From NCBI GenBank assembly GCA_007121535.1, contig SKKK01000094.1, positions 1 to 56,710 on the forward strand: 56,710 nucleotides of DNA, written 5' to 3'. This DNA comes from Planctomycetaceae bacterium (GTDB lineage: Bacteria; Planctomycetota; Planctomycetia; Pirellulales; Pirellulaceae). The position numbers were made by a program, and so were the translations under genes. Shown here one piece after another: positions 28,969 to 36,664 of the stretch (positions are counted from its first letter, which is position 1; each line of letters begins with the position of its first letter). The notes under the pieces are model-generated. The model made no database searches. It was not told the DNA's origin and saw nothing but the letters and a program-made list of their open reading frames with translations.

Positions 28969-29305
28969 CTCTCTTCTCCTCCCGATAAGCCCGCCAACAG
29001 ACTTTCGCGTTCTGAATGTCTCTCGCCTGGCTGCTCTTGTCACCACCCCCCAGCAAGATTACCAACGTCTCGCTGCCGTGTCCGAAATAGATCCGATATC
29101 CTGGTCCGTAGTCAATCTTCAGTTCCTGAACACCGTCGCCAACCGTATTGGTACTCCCAAGGTTGCCCAACCGAACCCGCGCCAACCGAGCCTGAATCCT
29201 CTGTTTCGCTCGGTCGTCACGAAGTGACGAGAAAAACTCGAGGAAGGGACACCGTCCGTTAGCGTCGGTGTAAATCTCAACAGTCTTCTCTCGTGGTTCC
29301 GCCAT
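28955..29305 (-). CDS. Toxin of RelE/HigB-like (Gp49) family
   Basis: A 116-residue basic protein with the RelE-fold signature of the phage-derived Gp49-like group: DANGRCPFLEFFSSLRDD at the start, RVRLGNLGSTNTVGDGVQEL in the middle, and IDYGPGYRIYFGHG then ILLGGGDKSSQARDI. GYRIYF and LLxGGDK are diagnostic. These toxins are ribosome-dependent mRNA endonucleases. It is first in the operon with the antidote overlapping its end by 14 bases. The ATG at 29305 opens MAEPREKTVEIYTD; no strong ribosome site is visible. Confidence 0.88.
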   Translation of the reverse strand: MAEPREKTVEIYTDANGRCPFLEFFSSLRDDRAKQRIQARLARVRLGNLGSTNTVGDGVQELKIDYGPGYRIYFGHGSETLVILLGGGDKSSQARDIQNAKVCWRAYREEKRDADT

Positions 29306-29439
29306 TTTCGCATTTTAGCTCTTGCGAATCTTTCTGGTCAAGTGCGAGATATCCGGCAACTTCAACGTAGTCGGAAAAAACTAGACATCCCCATGACTTC
29401 CGCCTCGTGACGGCTCGGCGGATCGAACCTGCGTGCTCG

Positions 29440-29940
29440 ATATGCCCTACGGAATAGGTATTTCGGGGCTGCAAGTGCGCGGGGCGTTCTGAGCGTGCGA
29501 ACGGTTCGCAGGTGCGGGTGCAAGAAAGGTGGATCCCGATCGGATTCGGGTGGCGGGCGAGTTGCCGTAATCGCTCGCGCTCCGCGCTGAAGTAGCTGCC
29601 CGGCAACCGCGACTTGGCCAACAGCCAACGAATCCGCCGGCCCCACACTTCGGCGCCGTAACGCGACTGTGAAAAGATCCCTTTGCAGTCAAGCCTGTGT
29701 TTCTTCGACGGGCTGCCCGTCTGCCGATTTGGGTGGATAGCCCGGCAATCACGGCTGGACGACATCCTCGGCCGACCAGCCGTTTGCGGCACCCGGTTCC
29801 AAGCGTACCAGTTGCAGGTGGTTGTCCAGGACCGCGAAACCGCAGACAAAGTGATTTCCTGCTTGACTTTTGACCCCAAAAGGTTTAAGACAGATCTACC
29901 TTCCAAGCAAGTACATCGTACCCCATGCGTTGACGAGGTG
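29440..29940 (-). pseudogene. REP-associated (Y1-type) transposase remnant, copy 1
   Basis: On the minus strand around 29770-29850 the frame CGFAVLDNHLQLVRLEPGAA then NGWSAEDVVQP matches the core of planctomycete Y1/REP-associated transposases (VLDNHLHLLVRLDP normally, where HLH is the metal-binding pair). A stop follows. About 100 bases further along, AEVWGRRIRWLLAKSRLPGS and FSAERERLRQLAR match the C-terminal region of the same family. The histidine HUH motif reads HLQ, so the catalytic pair is lost. Frames are broken and the protein is dead. The downstream flank resembles that of the copy at 34.9-35.2 kb. Confidence 0.6.
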
Positions 29941-29951
29941 AAATGAAGAAC

Positions 29952-30359
29952 ATGGCTGACAGGAATCGTAAGACTCAGTCGTACGCAGCGATTCGGGATT
30001 CGAGCAAGACGCTTCCTCGGATCGACGCCTCTGAAGTACAGGACGCCCTGGGTGCGGAAGCCAGCGATCTTGCCGTACGCGGGATCGGCGTGGGACCGCT
30101 TTCCCTTTTCCAGGTGCGGGAAGAGGTCTTTCAGCGTCTGCATTCCACTGGCGGACGACCGGCGTTGACGGGCACGTCTCGCAGAACGAAAATCCCGCTC
30201 AGCGATTGGCAACGAGAGGAACTCGAAAGCATCGCCAGCGAGATCGCTTCGCCCGGTTTCTCCCCGTCGCCGGGGCAAATCGCCAGCGTGCTCATTTCGC
30301 TGTCACTGCGCTCGCTTCGTGAAAACCGCTCAAGAAGCCAATCCTCAGAGCAAGTTTGA
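29952..30359 (+). CDS. Hypothetical protein, 135 residues
   Basis: The frame begins MADRNRKTQSYAAIRDSSKT at 29952 (an ATG at 29943 adds three residues). It is hydrophilic, with TSRRTKIPLSDWQREELESI and PGFSPSPGQIASVLISLSLR near the C-terminus, which reads like a compact helical domain and not a random translation. It is divergent from the transposase remnant and convergent with hicA, whose stop lies four bases beyond. I do not recognise a family. It may belong to the toxin-antitoxin neighbourhood. Confidence 0.6.
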   Translation: MADRNRKTQSYAAIRDSSKTLPRIDASEVQDALGAEASDLAVRGIGVGPLSLFQVREEVFQRLHSTGGRPALTGTSRRTKIPLSDWQREELESIASEIASPGFSPSPGQIASVLISLSLRSLRENRSRSQSSEQV

Positions 30360-30362
30360 AGG

Positions 30363-30569
30363 TCAAAGGTCATCCTCGGTCAATCCGGCGTCCTTCATGA
30401 GTTGACGAAGGAGTCCCCGCTTCAGGTCTCGATTTCCGTGAACAGGCACCGTCAAAATCGCCGGGTTGCCGAGCCGAGTGTAGATGTGGTGAGCTCCCTG
30501 AATGCGCTGCAACACCCAGCCGTGTGCTTCGAGAATCCTGCACAGATGCCTGCCCGATACAGCCTTCAG
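30363..30569 (-). CDS. hicA: HicA-family mRNA interferase toxin, CTG start
   Basis: HicA toxins cleave mRNA using a dsRBD-like fold with one catalytic histidine. The frame reads KAVSGRHLCRILEAHGWVLQ, then RIQGAHHIYTRLGN with the conserved GxHH, and ends GLLRQLMKDAGLTEDDL at TGA 30363. At 68 residues it has full family length, but the codon in the start position is CTG (30567-30569), overlapping the hicB TGA as CTGA, where other loci have ATGA. No ATG or GTG offers a better start before the conserved region. It was missing from ATG-based prediction. The gene may be translated poorly, by coupling to hicB. Confidence 0.8.
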   Translation of the reverse strand: MKAVSGRHLCRILEAHGWVLQRIQGAHHIYTRLGNPAILTVPVHGNRDLKRGLLRQLMKDAGLTEDDL

Positions 30570-30769
30570 AGCTCAATCTCCGCGAGCTGCACGTCGGCAC
30601 TGGCAGCTACACGCTCGCTAGCCACTTCGAGCCAGCCTTCCGCCGCTTCTCGGATGTTCGCAAGCGTTTCGGAAAAAGTTTCACCCTCGGATACGCAACC
30701 GGGCAACGCGGGGATTTCCGCCCAGAAACCGCCTTCTTCTGCCGGATGTACCACAACCGGGAGCTTCAT
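30566..30769 (-). CDS. hicB: HicB-family antitoxin
   Basis: A 67-residue protein of the short HicB type: MKLPVVVHPAEEGGFWAEIP and ALPGCVSEGETFSETLANIR, with the conserved GFWAEIPALPGC and EGETxxE motifs. It forms the partial RNase H-like fold that blocks HicA. This form has no DNA-binding domain, so repression, if any, must come through another route. Order is hicB then hicA with a four-base overlap, the reverse of the commoner hicAB order. GGAG lies about nine bases before the ATG at 30769. Confidence 0.88.
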   Translation of the reverse strand: MKLPVVVHPAEEGGFWAEIPALPGCVSEGETFSETLANIREAAEGWLEVASERVAASADVQLAEIEL

Positions 30770-30797
30770 GGGAACGACTCCATTGGATTCGGATCAA

Positions 30798-31628
30798 TTA
30801 GTACCACCAATAGCATAACATAAGCAGGGATACTTCGCGATGCATTCGGTCACCTCGCAGGCTTTTCCGCCTTGTCGCACGCACGACCAGCGGCGGAAGC
30901 CAGATCGCCGTCCACTCCCGCGCGACCTTCGCAGTATCGATCAATGGTCCCGGCCGGTCAAGCCGGCGATGGCTTTGGACCGTCACGACCAGGATCACCG
31001 GGGCCGCGCCACTGATTGTTTGGCTTGTGAGCCCATGGACCTGTGCCAGATGCTGGCGAATCGCGCCGATCTGCTCCGGGTTGGTCTGGATCAACTTGAT
31101 CACATCCGCGAGATCCTGGGATCTACCGGCGGCCAATTTCAATTCGATCAGGGGCGGCAACCGAAGGTACTTCAAGGCGGTCCCCGATGCGCCGACGCGG
31201 CCGGGATGGGGAATCGTGGTAGGCGCGGGCTTGGAAAGCGTCCCGGGCCGTTGCCCCTCAGGGAGAATATCAACGTCCACTCCGGTCTCGCGATGGAGCA
31301 GTTTGGGCCAGCGCCCCGCTGGAACCGGCAGCACCTGAAAAGCGGCGACACTGGCCGTTCGCAAGAACTCGCCCACGCGCGCGGCGGGCAAAATAATGTC
31401 GACATCCTGCGTTACTCGTCCTACGTAACCGTGCCGCCACACCGCCCAGCCACTGCCGACGACGGACTGGCACCCGATCGCTTCGAGGACATGGTCCAAC
31501 GCTTTGACAACGCGGCCGTAGCGGCCGGGCAAGTCCTGCGGCTCGAACATCGTTGCCCTTCCGACGTGAAGTTGATCGGCCAACGCCAATTGCGAGGTCA
31601 GGAAATCCAGCGTTACCAGTGCCATCAC
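30798..31628 (-). CDS. Nucleotidyltransferase-fold protein (MNT/AbiEii-like), altered C-terminus
   Basis: A 276-residue frame. VVGSGWAVWRHGYVGRVTQD then VDIILP gives the polymerase-beta nucleotidyltransferase pattern GS...DxD, and GVDVDILPEGQRPGT supplies the third aspartate. TALKYLRLPPLIELKLAAGR and DLADVIKLIQTNPEQIGAIR are typical of this planctomycete group. After HLAQVHG (about residue 193) the sequence becomes Arg-rich and unlike the family (LPPLVVRATRRKSLRGDRMH), so an insertion or frameshift may have altered the end. The family includes toxin partners of HEPN proteins and abortive-infection factors. An HEPN-like fragment lies upstream on the same strand. Confidence 0.6.
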   Translation of the reverse strand: MMALVTLDFLTSQLALADQLHVGRATMFEPQDLPGRYGRVVKALDHVLEAIGCQSVVGSGWAVWRHGYVGRVTQDVDIILPAARVGEFLRTASVAAFQVLPVPAGRWPKLLHRETGVDVDILPEGQRPGTLSKPAPTTIPHPGRVGASGTALKYLRLPPLIELKLAAGRSQDLADVIKLIQTNPEQIGAIRQHLAQVHGLTSQTISGAAPVILVVTVQSHRRLDRPGPLIDTAKVAREWTAIWLPPLVVRATRRKSLRGDRMHREVSLLMLCYWWY

Positions 31629-31685
31629 GAGTCACTCAGGAGTTTGTCGATACGTGTTCCAAAGGCCATTCTACACCGTTGCACT

Positions 31686-31895
31686 TTATCGGCCAACACT
31701 GCTCGGCCGACTCCCGATGTCGTGAGTGACCGACTGTTCGGTGATTGCGCACAGTGCGCGACGGGCGGTGTCACTGAATGGCTCGAATTCGATCAGTACG
31801 TTCCCGAAAATGGTGCGTTGGTCGTTGCTACGGTTCGCAACTTGGAACATCATCCTTCCCGGCGCGACTCGTGCTGCTCTGGACACACCTGGCAA
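31686..31895 (-). CDS. Hypothetical 69-residue frame
   Basis: A TTG-initiated frame between the HEPN-like fragment and the nucleotidyltransferase, same strand, containing MMFQVANRSNDQRTIFGNVL and IEFEPFSDTARRALCAITEQ. It looks protein-like but has no family I can name, no ribosome site, and the opposite strand is also open. It may be a decayed part of the neighbouring pair. Confidence 0.2.
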   Translation of the reverse strand: MPGVSRAARVAPGRMMFQVANRSNDQRTIFGNVLIEFEPFSDTARRALCAITEQSVTHDIGSRPSSVGR

Positions 31896-32219
31896 CTACC
31901 ACAAACGTCTGCCCGAGTCAATAATGGGACTTATCCTCTTTTCCCCCTCGGCGACTAAGACTCGGAGGACGCGGTTTTGCTCGCCGCGCTGCAAGCTTTG
32001 GCCAAACGGCAGCAGACTGCAGAAGTGAAGCGTCCTCAGATCACTCCGCTGGGATTGAAGTTGCGCGAGATCCGCGCTCAGTATATTGCCCGTACCTACG
32101 AAATCGCGGGCCAGATGAAAAGCCCCGTAGTAGGCTCGACTCACGGCCGAACGCCACTGGGCTTCGGTAGCACCTCCCGACAGTCGCACGGCGAGATGCA
32201 AGAAATCGCTGCCGCCCAT
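31896..32219 (-). pseudogene. HEPN-domain-like protein, probably C-terminally disrupted
   Basis: From the ATG at 32219 the frame begins MGGSDFLHLAVRLSGGATEA then QWRSAVSRAYYGAFHLARDF, which is the characteristic first helix pair of HEPN proteins (SRAYYAAFH). Those proteins are often RNases paired with nucleotidyltransferases. After DFVGTG the sequence becomes unlike the family (LAQLQSQRSDLRTLHFCSLL) and the usual Rx4-6H catalytic motif and RxxADY end are not seen. So the C-terminal half is likely shifted. The preceding gene ends two bases before its start. A nucleotidyltransferase gene lies 270 bases downstream. Confidence 0.5.
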
Positions 32220-32221
32220 AG

Positions 32222-32569
32222 TTACTCCATCACGATCGACAGTCGGTAGCGTCCCGGAATCCGATCCGCCAGTTGGCAAAGCCGCCGATGCCACTGTTCA
32301 TCCCGTGTCAGCACTTCGTCCGCAGGTCCTTCCGCCGTCACTTCGAATACCTGATAGCGGTCACCGGGGATCTCCGGATCTTCGGCGTCATAGACGCGAA
32401 CTTCACCGGGGAAAATCTCACGGGTCAAGGCCAACACCTGCTGGGTCGTCAGGTCTGACGAAAGGCAGCTCTCGCCCTGACGAAGGTTCACCACAGCCTG
32501 TTCCAGTCCCCGGACTCGCACCTTAATCTCGTCGATCTCCCGTTGTACGTCCGATATCGCGATGGTCAT
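32222..32569 (-). CDS. Hypothetical protein upstream of the HEPN-like frame
   Basis: A 115-residue protein starting MTIAISDVQREIDEIKVRVR at 32569, with a coiled first helix, then RVYDAEDPEIPGDRYQVFEV and TRDEQWHRRLCQLADRIPGR. The longer frame from 32653 adds 28 residues without support. It ends TAA two bases before the HEPN ATG, so it is translationally linked to that frame. I recognise no named family. Its fixed placement suggests a role linked to the HEPN-like protein, which is inference. Confidence 0.65.
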   Translation of the reverse strand: MTIAISDVQREIDEIKVRVRGLEQAVVNLRQGESCLSSDLTTQQVLALTREIFPGEVRVYDAEDPEIPGDRYQVFEVTAEGPADEVLTRDEQWHRRLCQLADRIPGRYRLSIVME

Positions 32570-32759
32570 GCTCGGCTCCCATGCTCCAAAGGAAAAACGA
32601 TGTAGGAATCGCCGCCTCATGTCCCGCACACCGCTACTTGCTCGGCAGTTCACTCCTACTGAAGCCTACACGATGAAGCCACGCCCAGGCAAGCCCCGTG
32701 CCGGGCATGGCCCTGAGATCCGCAGGCCAGCGCGTGCGGCACGGCTGGGAATCGCGGGG

Positions 32760-33430
32760 AAGAAGATGCGGCAGTTATTTCTTTGCCGATCGTTGGCGGC
32801 CGGGAATATCGACCAGCCGACCGTCGACCAGATGCGTTCCTAGCCCCACTTCAGCTTCAGCGTCGACAACAGCATCTACCTGTCCGCTCGCGACACCGCC
32901 GGTTTGGAGCTATTGGCCCAGAGCATCCTAAGTTGTCCGTTCAGCTTGGCCCGCATGGTCCGGCTGACAGACCACTGGTCGGTGCTGTATTGGGCCGATC
33001 AGGACCACTGCCGCCGCTTCCTGGGTGCGGTCAGTGCCGACCGGCGAGGCGGACCGCGCCGGAATTTCCACGTCTTCAGCGCCCTCGATTTCCTGGCCGA
33101 AGTCACGCAACACATCCCCGACAAGGGCGAACACCTCGTCCGTTATTACGGCTGGTACTCGCATCGTCAGCACGACCTGCTGGCAAACTCGCCCTCGGAG
33201 GCCGTTCCGGACAGCGACCCGAAAGCAGTCGACAACTGACGATTGCCGAGTGACAACTGCTCAGATTCTGCGCCACTGCTGCCTTTGGGAGGGCCCGCTC
33301 CACACGCTGGCCAGCGCCCGAGGGCCGCCTGATCGAACGCCACAACTCGCCGACGAGCCACGCGACGTGGAATTGGTGCTGGACCCGAAGTTCGCAGCGG
33401 TCGAGGCGGTCCAGTCAAGAACGCATCGGT
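32760..33430 (+). pseudogene. IS91-type transposase, C-terminal remnant
   Basis: A frame reads AAGNIDQPTVDQMRS, TAG, then HFSFSVDNSIYLSARDTAGL, CPFSLARMVRLTD, GGPRRNFHVFSALDFLAEVT and IPDKGEHLVRYYGWYSHRQH. This is the C-terminal half of the IS91/IS801 transposase (the family has LDFLAELTQHIP and RYYG). The TAG at 32841-32843 likely replaces a tryptophan. After 33239 a further block in another frame, TTAQILRHCCLWEGPLHTLA and so on to about 33430, corresponds to the end of the family (ILRHLGLW). The N-terminal catalytic half is missing. It is an inactive relic and marks transfer history of the island. Confidence 0.72.
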
Positions 33431-33469
33431 CCCGCGAGCTGCAGTTGGTACTCGAAGAGCGAATTCCTG

Positions 33470-33900
33470 TAAGGCAAACAGCGGACCCGACCCCCGGGAT
33501 TTCTTTTGAGCGTTTTCTGCGCCGCCAACCAAGCGAAACGCTCACCGTGCGCGCCAAGATCACAACATTTTCGCGCGTCATTTTCGCGTGTTCGTCGCAA
33601 CAAATGTCGCCCAAGGCGTGGGTTCCAGGGGGCCTCTTCCCTCGAAGGTATCCACGCCGTCTCGTCCCGTAGCGCAAAATCCATCGCGCCATCCGCACTC
33701 CCCGTCCCCGACGATGATTGGACCATTCAAGATACCGGAACACGGCAATACACGCCGCGCACCCTCCCCCGGGACTAGGTTGGTAAAATTAGTAAAAATA
33801 GCAGGAAAGTCAGGAAGAAATGGCAGAAAGCGGCAAGAAACGGGCCAGTAGGGTTGCAATCTTCGCGGACGTCGTCCAAAACTCTCATTAAACACAGCGG
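33470..33900. other. Gene-free stretch before the PD-(D/E)XK gene
   Basis: About 430 bases with no coding frame that I trust. At 33805-33845 a run of AGCAGGAAAGTCAGGAAGAA-like units resembles the GCAGAAAAAT repeats found at 18.2-18.5 kb. No promoter is clear. Confidence 0.5.
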
Positions 33901-33947
33901 TCAGACCTTTGCGTCTGAATGGTGGTGTATTGACAGGGGCGGAAAAA

Positions 33948-34667
33948 ATGAGCAAGTTGCCAATTCGACGCATTGTGAAATTCGCCTCCGAGCACCTCTT
34001 GACCCAGCAAAAGGAGGCGGTTTTCGGGGCCTTGCTAAAGAACTATCTCTTCACCAAAGGATTCGTTGTCGCCACCCCCGAGCCCGATTTGGGAGATGAT
34101 CTATGGATCGCGAAGAAGGATGGACGCGAATTACTACGAGTGCAATTGAAGTCAATCCACACCTCGACTGGAGACGAGCCCGGGTTCGTTCCAGCATATA
34201 ACGCCAGCAATCAGACCAAGCGACTGTTGGAGAAGGTAAATGCACCCGGCTGTGTCTACGTTTTTGGAATGGCGGATTACCGCTTTCACGGCCTTGCCGT
34301 TGGTCGTATTGAAAGACGCGGTGGTACGGATGTCCTCCGAACGGAGCCCACCAGAGTTTTCAAGGAAGCGCCGGCGCCCGAAAAAGTACTCGAGCGGGAC
34401 ACGAAAAGTCATGTTGTTCAGGAATACTCGACCGAAACCCGCGGTTTCCATTTCGGCTGCATCCCAAGCAGCTTTTTCCGTGAACGAACCAAGAAATGGG
34501 TAGGCAAACCTCGCGGTGGCATTTGGATAAAGGTGTTTGACGAGCCGGCAGTTGGGTTGGATTATGTGGAGTCATTCAGGTATGAAATCGACGGCAAGGA
34601 TGTCACCCGATTTTTTGGACAAATCACTGCCGGATGGGAAGAATCAATGAACCTGGGCGACACCTAG
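33948..34667 (+). CDS. Hypothetical protein with a PD-(D/E)XK nuclease-like N-terminus
   Basis: A 239-residue protein from ATG 33948 (MSKLPIRRIVKFASEHLLTQ); an in-frame ATG at 33909 adds 13 residues. PEPDLGDDLWIAKKDGRELL followed by RVQLKSIHTS matches the GxD...(E/D)xK core of DUF4365-like or restriction-type nucleases, where DD and QLK bind metal. The remainder has FVPAYNASNQTKRLLEKVNA, which would be the Pro/Tyr strand, and a C-terminal domain with FHFGCIPSSFFRER. Its base and codon composition look less GC-rich than the core genes, which fits horizontal transfer. No methylase or helicase partner is adjacent. Function is not assigned. Confidence 0.7.
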   Translation: MSKLPIRRIVKFASEHLLTQQKEAVFGALLKNYLFTKGFVVATPEPDLGDDLWIAKKDGRELLRVQLKSIHTSTGDEPGFVPAYNASNQTKRLLEKVNAPGCVYVFGMADYRFHGLAVGRIERRGGTDVLRTEPTRVFKEAPAPEKVLERDTKSHVVQEYSTETRGFHFGCIPSSFFRERTKKWVGKPRGGIWIKVFDEPAVGLDYVESFRYEIDGKDVTRFFGQITAGWEESMNLGDT

Positions 34668-34724
34668 AACGGGGAAGCGGAAACGAGGGATAAGTCCAAG
34701 AAGATGAAAAGGATGAAAAGGACA

Positions 34725-35231
34725 GGCATTTCTCATGGTGATCCGGGTGGGCCGGCCGTGCCTTATTGGGTGGTCTTGTGGTGAGAGTGAAGTCGCGGCA
34801 GGTCAGGCTTGGCTGCCCGAGTTGTTCTGCGGTAGAAATGATTCCGGGCGCCAATTGCGCGGTGCGGTCTGCGGGTGCAGATGGTTTGCGGGTGCGGGTC
34901 CAAGAGAGGTGAAGCCCGATCGGACTGGGGTGGCGGGAGCGGTGGGGAGGAAAAATCCGATGATCGGGCTCAGACAGTCGAGCTGGCCACATTGTCGATT
35001 GTGTGGACGCTGCACTGCCGGGCGAGTTGCCGTAGTCGTTCACGATCCGCGCTGAAATGGCTGCCCAGCAACCGCCACTTGGCCAACAGCCGCCGCAATC
35101 CGCTGGCCCCATACCTCGGCGCTGGTTCCCAAGCGGTCCAGGATCGAGGTCACCTCGCGGCGGATGCGCGTCTTGCCCTGGCGGCACAACCGTCTGGTGT
35201 AGTCGATCAGGGTCGTAGGGCATGCACCGCT
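34725..35231 (-). pseudogene. REP-associated transposase remnant, copy 2, with repeat flank
   Basis: On the minus strand PTTLIDYTRRLCRQGKTRIR, REVTSILDRLGTSAEVWGQR and, after a shift, LLAKWRLLGSHFSADRERLR match the C-terminal region of planctomycete REP-associated transposases. The LAK...GS.FSA.RERLRQLAR block is shared with copy 1 at 29.6 kb. A stop and a frameshift break it. Its downstream flank (34725-34930) is similar to 28385-28560 and 29440-29550. The N-terminal catalytic part is absent. The rest of the stretch holds no gene. Confidence 0.55.
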
Positions 35232-35586
35232 TCATTCGAAGATCGCCTCCTTGTTCTTGATGACCATACCCTGCTCGGTCTCAATTTGGCGCAGCAGTTG
35301 CCGAACTTGCTCTTTGCTCATAACTTGCCTCACCCATAAGCCGCGGAGGATCGCCGGAAGGTCCAAGCAAGGGATCGAACTCTCCCGGCAGAAGTTCCGG
35401 GCGCGCTTGTCATTCGTCAACAGACGCGTGCCGGAACGGTGGAGAGCCCACTTCGACCGCTCGACGCAGCTCATTGAACGTCGCGGGCGTGACGTGCAGT
35501 AGGTTTGACTGGACCAACTGCCGCAGATAATCGATGGCTCCCACCCGCGCGAAAGTCGAAAGAATGTTGGTGTCCGCCACGATCAC
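35232..35586 (-). pseudogene. PIN-domain toxin, frameshifted with internal deletion
   Basis: A GTG at 35586, overlapping the antitoxin's TGA, opens VIVADTNILSTFARVGAIDY, the PIN domain start with its first aspartate. The frame continues VTPATFNELRRAVEVG and then stops at 35410. In another frame LTNDKRARNFCRESSIPCLD and LPAILRGLWVRQVMSKEQVR follow, which is the C-terminal third of the same protein (with the aspartate of LTND). The middle (about 50 residues, including the acidic active-site residues near Glu) is missing. So the toxin is dead while its antitoxin is intact. Confidence 0.75.
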
Positions 35587-35888
35587 GCGTGGGGCTCCCG
35601 CAGGAAATCGGCGAGGGCTTCGTCCAGGTGAGCACGTTCGTCGCACTCAACCTCCAACGGAATCCCGCGATCTTGAAGGAGCCGACGGAACGATTCGAAA
35701 TCTACGCCCGCGATTTCGGCCGCCCGCAGTAGCGACACCGCGCCGGATCGGAACATCTCGATGCCCGCCTCCGTGCGCAAATGCGGCCGAACCGTAAACA
35801 TGGTCTCCACCGCCTCCCGAAACGCGTGCTCGCGATCTCGAAACATCCCCGCACGGATCACGGCGTCCAGTTCTTGATCAACAATCAT
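35583..35888 (-). CDS. UPF0175-family antitoxin
   Basis: A 101-residue protein, start ATG 35888 (MIVDQELDAVIRAGMFRDRE), preceded by GGAG; another ATG at 35900 is also in frame. REAVETMFTVRPHLRTEAGI and GAVSLLRAAEIAGVDFESFR with LLQDRGIPLEV are typical of UPF0175, a helix-turn-helix-like antitoxin that sits before PIN toxins. Its stop TGA overlaps the GTG of the PIN gene. With the toxin broken it is now an orphan antitoxin and could act against other PIN toxins in the genome. Confidence 0.85.
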   Translation of the reverse strand: MIVDQELDAVIRAGMFRDREHAFREAVETMFTVRPHLRTEAGIEMFRSGAVSLLRAAEIAGVDFESFRRLLQDRGIPLEVECDERAHLDEALADFLREPHA

Positions 35889-35959
35889 GGCAATCTCCAT
35901 CCGCAACATGGCTCTTCGGGAAGCCATTTTACCGGCAATCGACGATCGGGAGTAGTAAG

Positions 35960-36170
35960 CGTCAGAAAAGTCGTCAGGAGCCGTTGTTTCGGCTTCTTGG
36001 AAGCAAGATTGTTCGGCCAGTCGTACCACTGCACGGTCTCCTCCAGACGCTGCCCCGTGACCGTTGTGTCAGGCTGCACCACCACCACTCTTCGGCTCGT
36101 TCAACCTGGGTTTGCACACGGCGCACTGCGCTTCACATAGCGGCTGACGGCGTAGAGATGCTCGTCGTCC
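35960..36170 (-). pseudogene. REP-associated transposase remnant of a different subtype
   Basis: On the minus strand DDEHLYAVSRYVKRSAPCAN and, after a frameshift, VERAEEWWWCSLTQRSRGSV match the YVERNALRANLVERAEDWRW...SL segment of Y1 transposases. The segment differs from the copies at 29.6 and 35.1 kb. No catalytic region is left. The surrounding 35889-36256 has no intact gene. Confidence 0.55.
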
Positions 36171-36256
36171 TGAACCGGGAACGAATTCCCGCAGAGGGTT
36201 CAGCAGTACCGTTTTTTACTGCTCCCGGTCCAATCCACGCTCCATCGTGGACGTCG

Positions 36257-36664
36257 TCACGTGAGAATCTCCACCGCGATGGTCGGCAGACTCGCAAGTT
36301 GCGCGTCGTGGGTTAGGAATAAGCCACAGCCGTGCTCGATCGCGGCTGCCAATTGGATACAGTCGGGCAGCTTGAAACGTAGATTCGAGGCAGCCCGAAT
36401 CCGAGCCGCTTGCTCACATACGGCAGCGGTTAGCCGTAAGACCCGGATGCCAGGATCGCGGAAGAATGCCTGGTAGTCTGCCAGGATCGCAGCTTGTTGC
36501 CTGTGCAACGGCCCGACCAAGCACTCTGCTCGCGACAAGTCGGTCACGGCAATCTCGTCCCCCGCCGTACGCAGGGAAGCCAAGCGGGCCGCCACTTTGC
36601 CACCCCAGGTTGGATGCTGCTCGACCAAGTAGATCACGCAGTCCGAATCGAGACAGGCGATCAT
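36257..36664 (-). CDS. PIN-domain toxin (VapC-like)
   Basis: A 135-residue ribonuclease of the PIN fold, start ATG 36664. The first acidic residues are in MIACLDSDCVIYLVEQHP (aspartates 6 and 8), the glutamate in AVTDLSRAECLVGPL, and the last aspartates in FKLPDCIQLAAAIEHGCGLF followed by LTHDAQL. The set is complete. VapC toxins cut tRNA or rRNA. The ATG overlaps the antitoxin stop by four bases (ATGA). A longer frame upstream would run into the antitoxin gene. Confidence 0.88.
   Translation of the reverse strand: MIACLDSDCVIYLVEQHPTWGGKVAARLASLRTAGDEIAVTDLSRAECLVGPLHRQQAAILADYQAFFRDPGIRVLRLTAAVCEQAARIRAASNLRFKLPDCIQLAAAIEHGCGLFLTHDAQLASLPTIAVEILT

Noticed and set aside
29277-30278. A 333-codon minus-strand frame as a real gene
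   Set aside because: Its meaningful parts are transposase fragments that belong to different frames; it also overlaps a separate plus-strand gene. It is a chance opening through a pseudogene.
30840-31958. A 372-codon plus-strand frame
   Set aside because: Opposite to the nucleotidyltransferase with DxD motifs; the plus frame has no recognisable domain.
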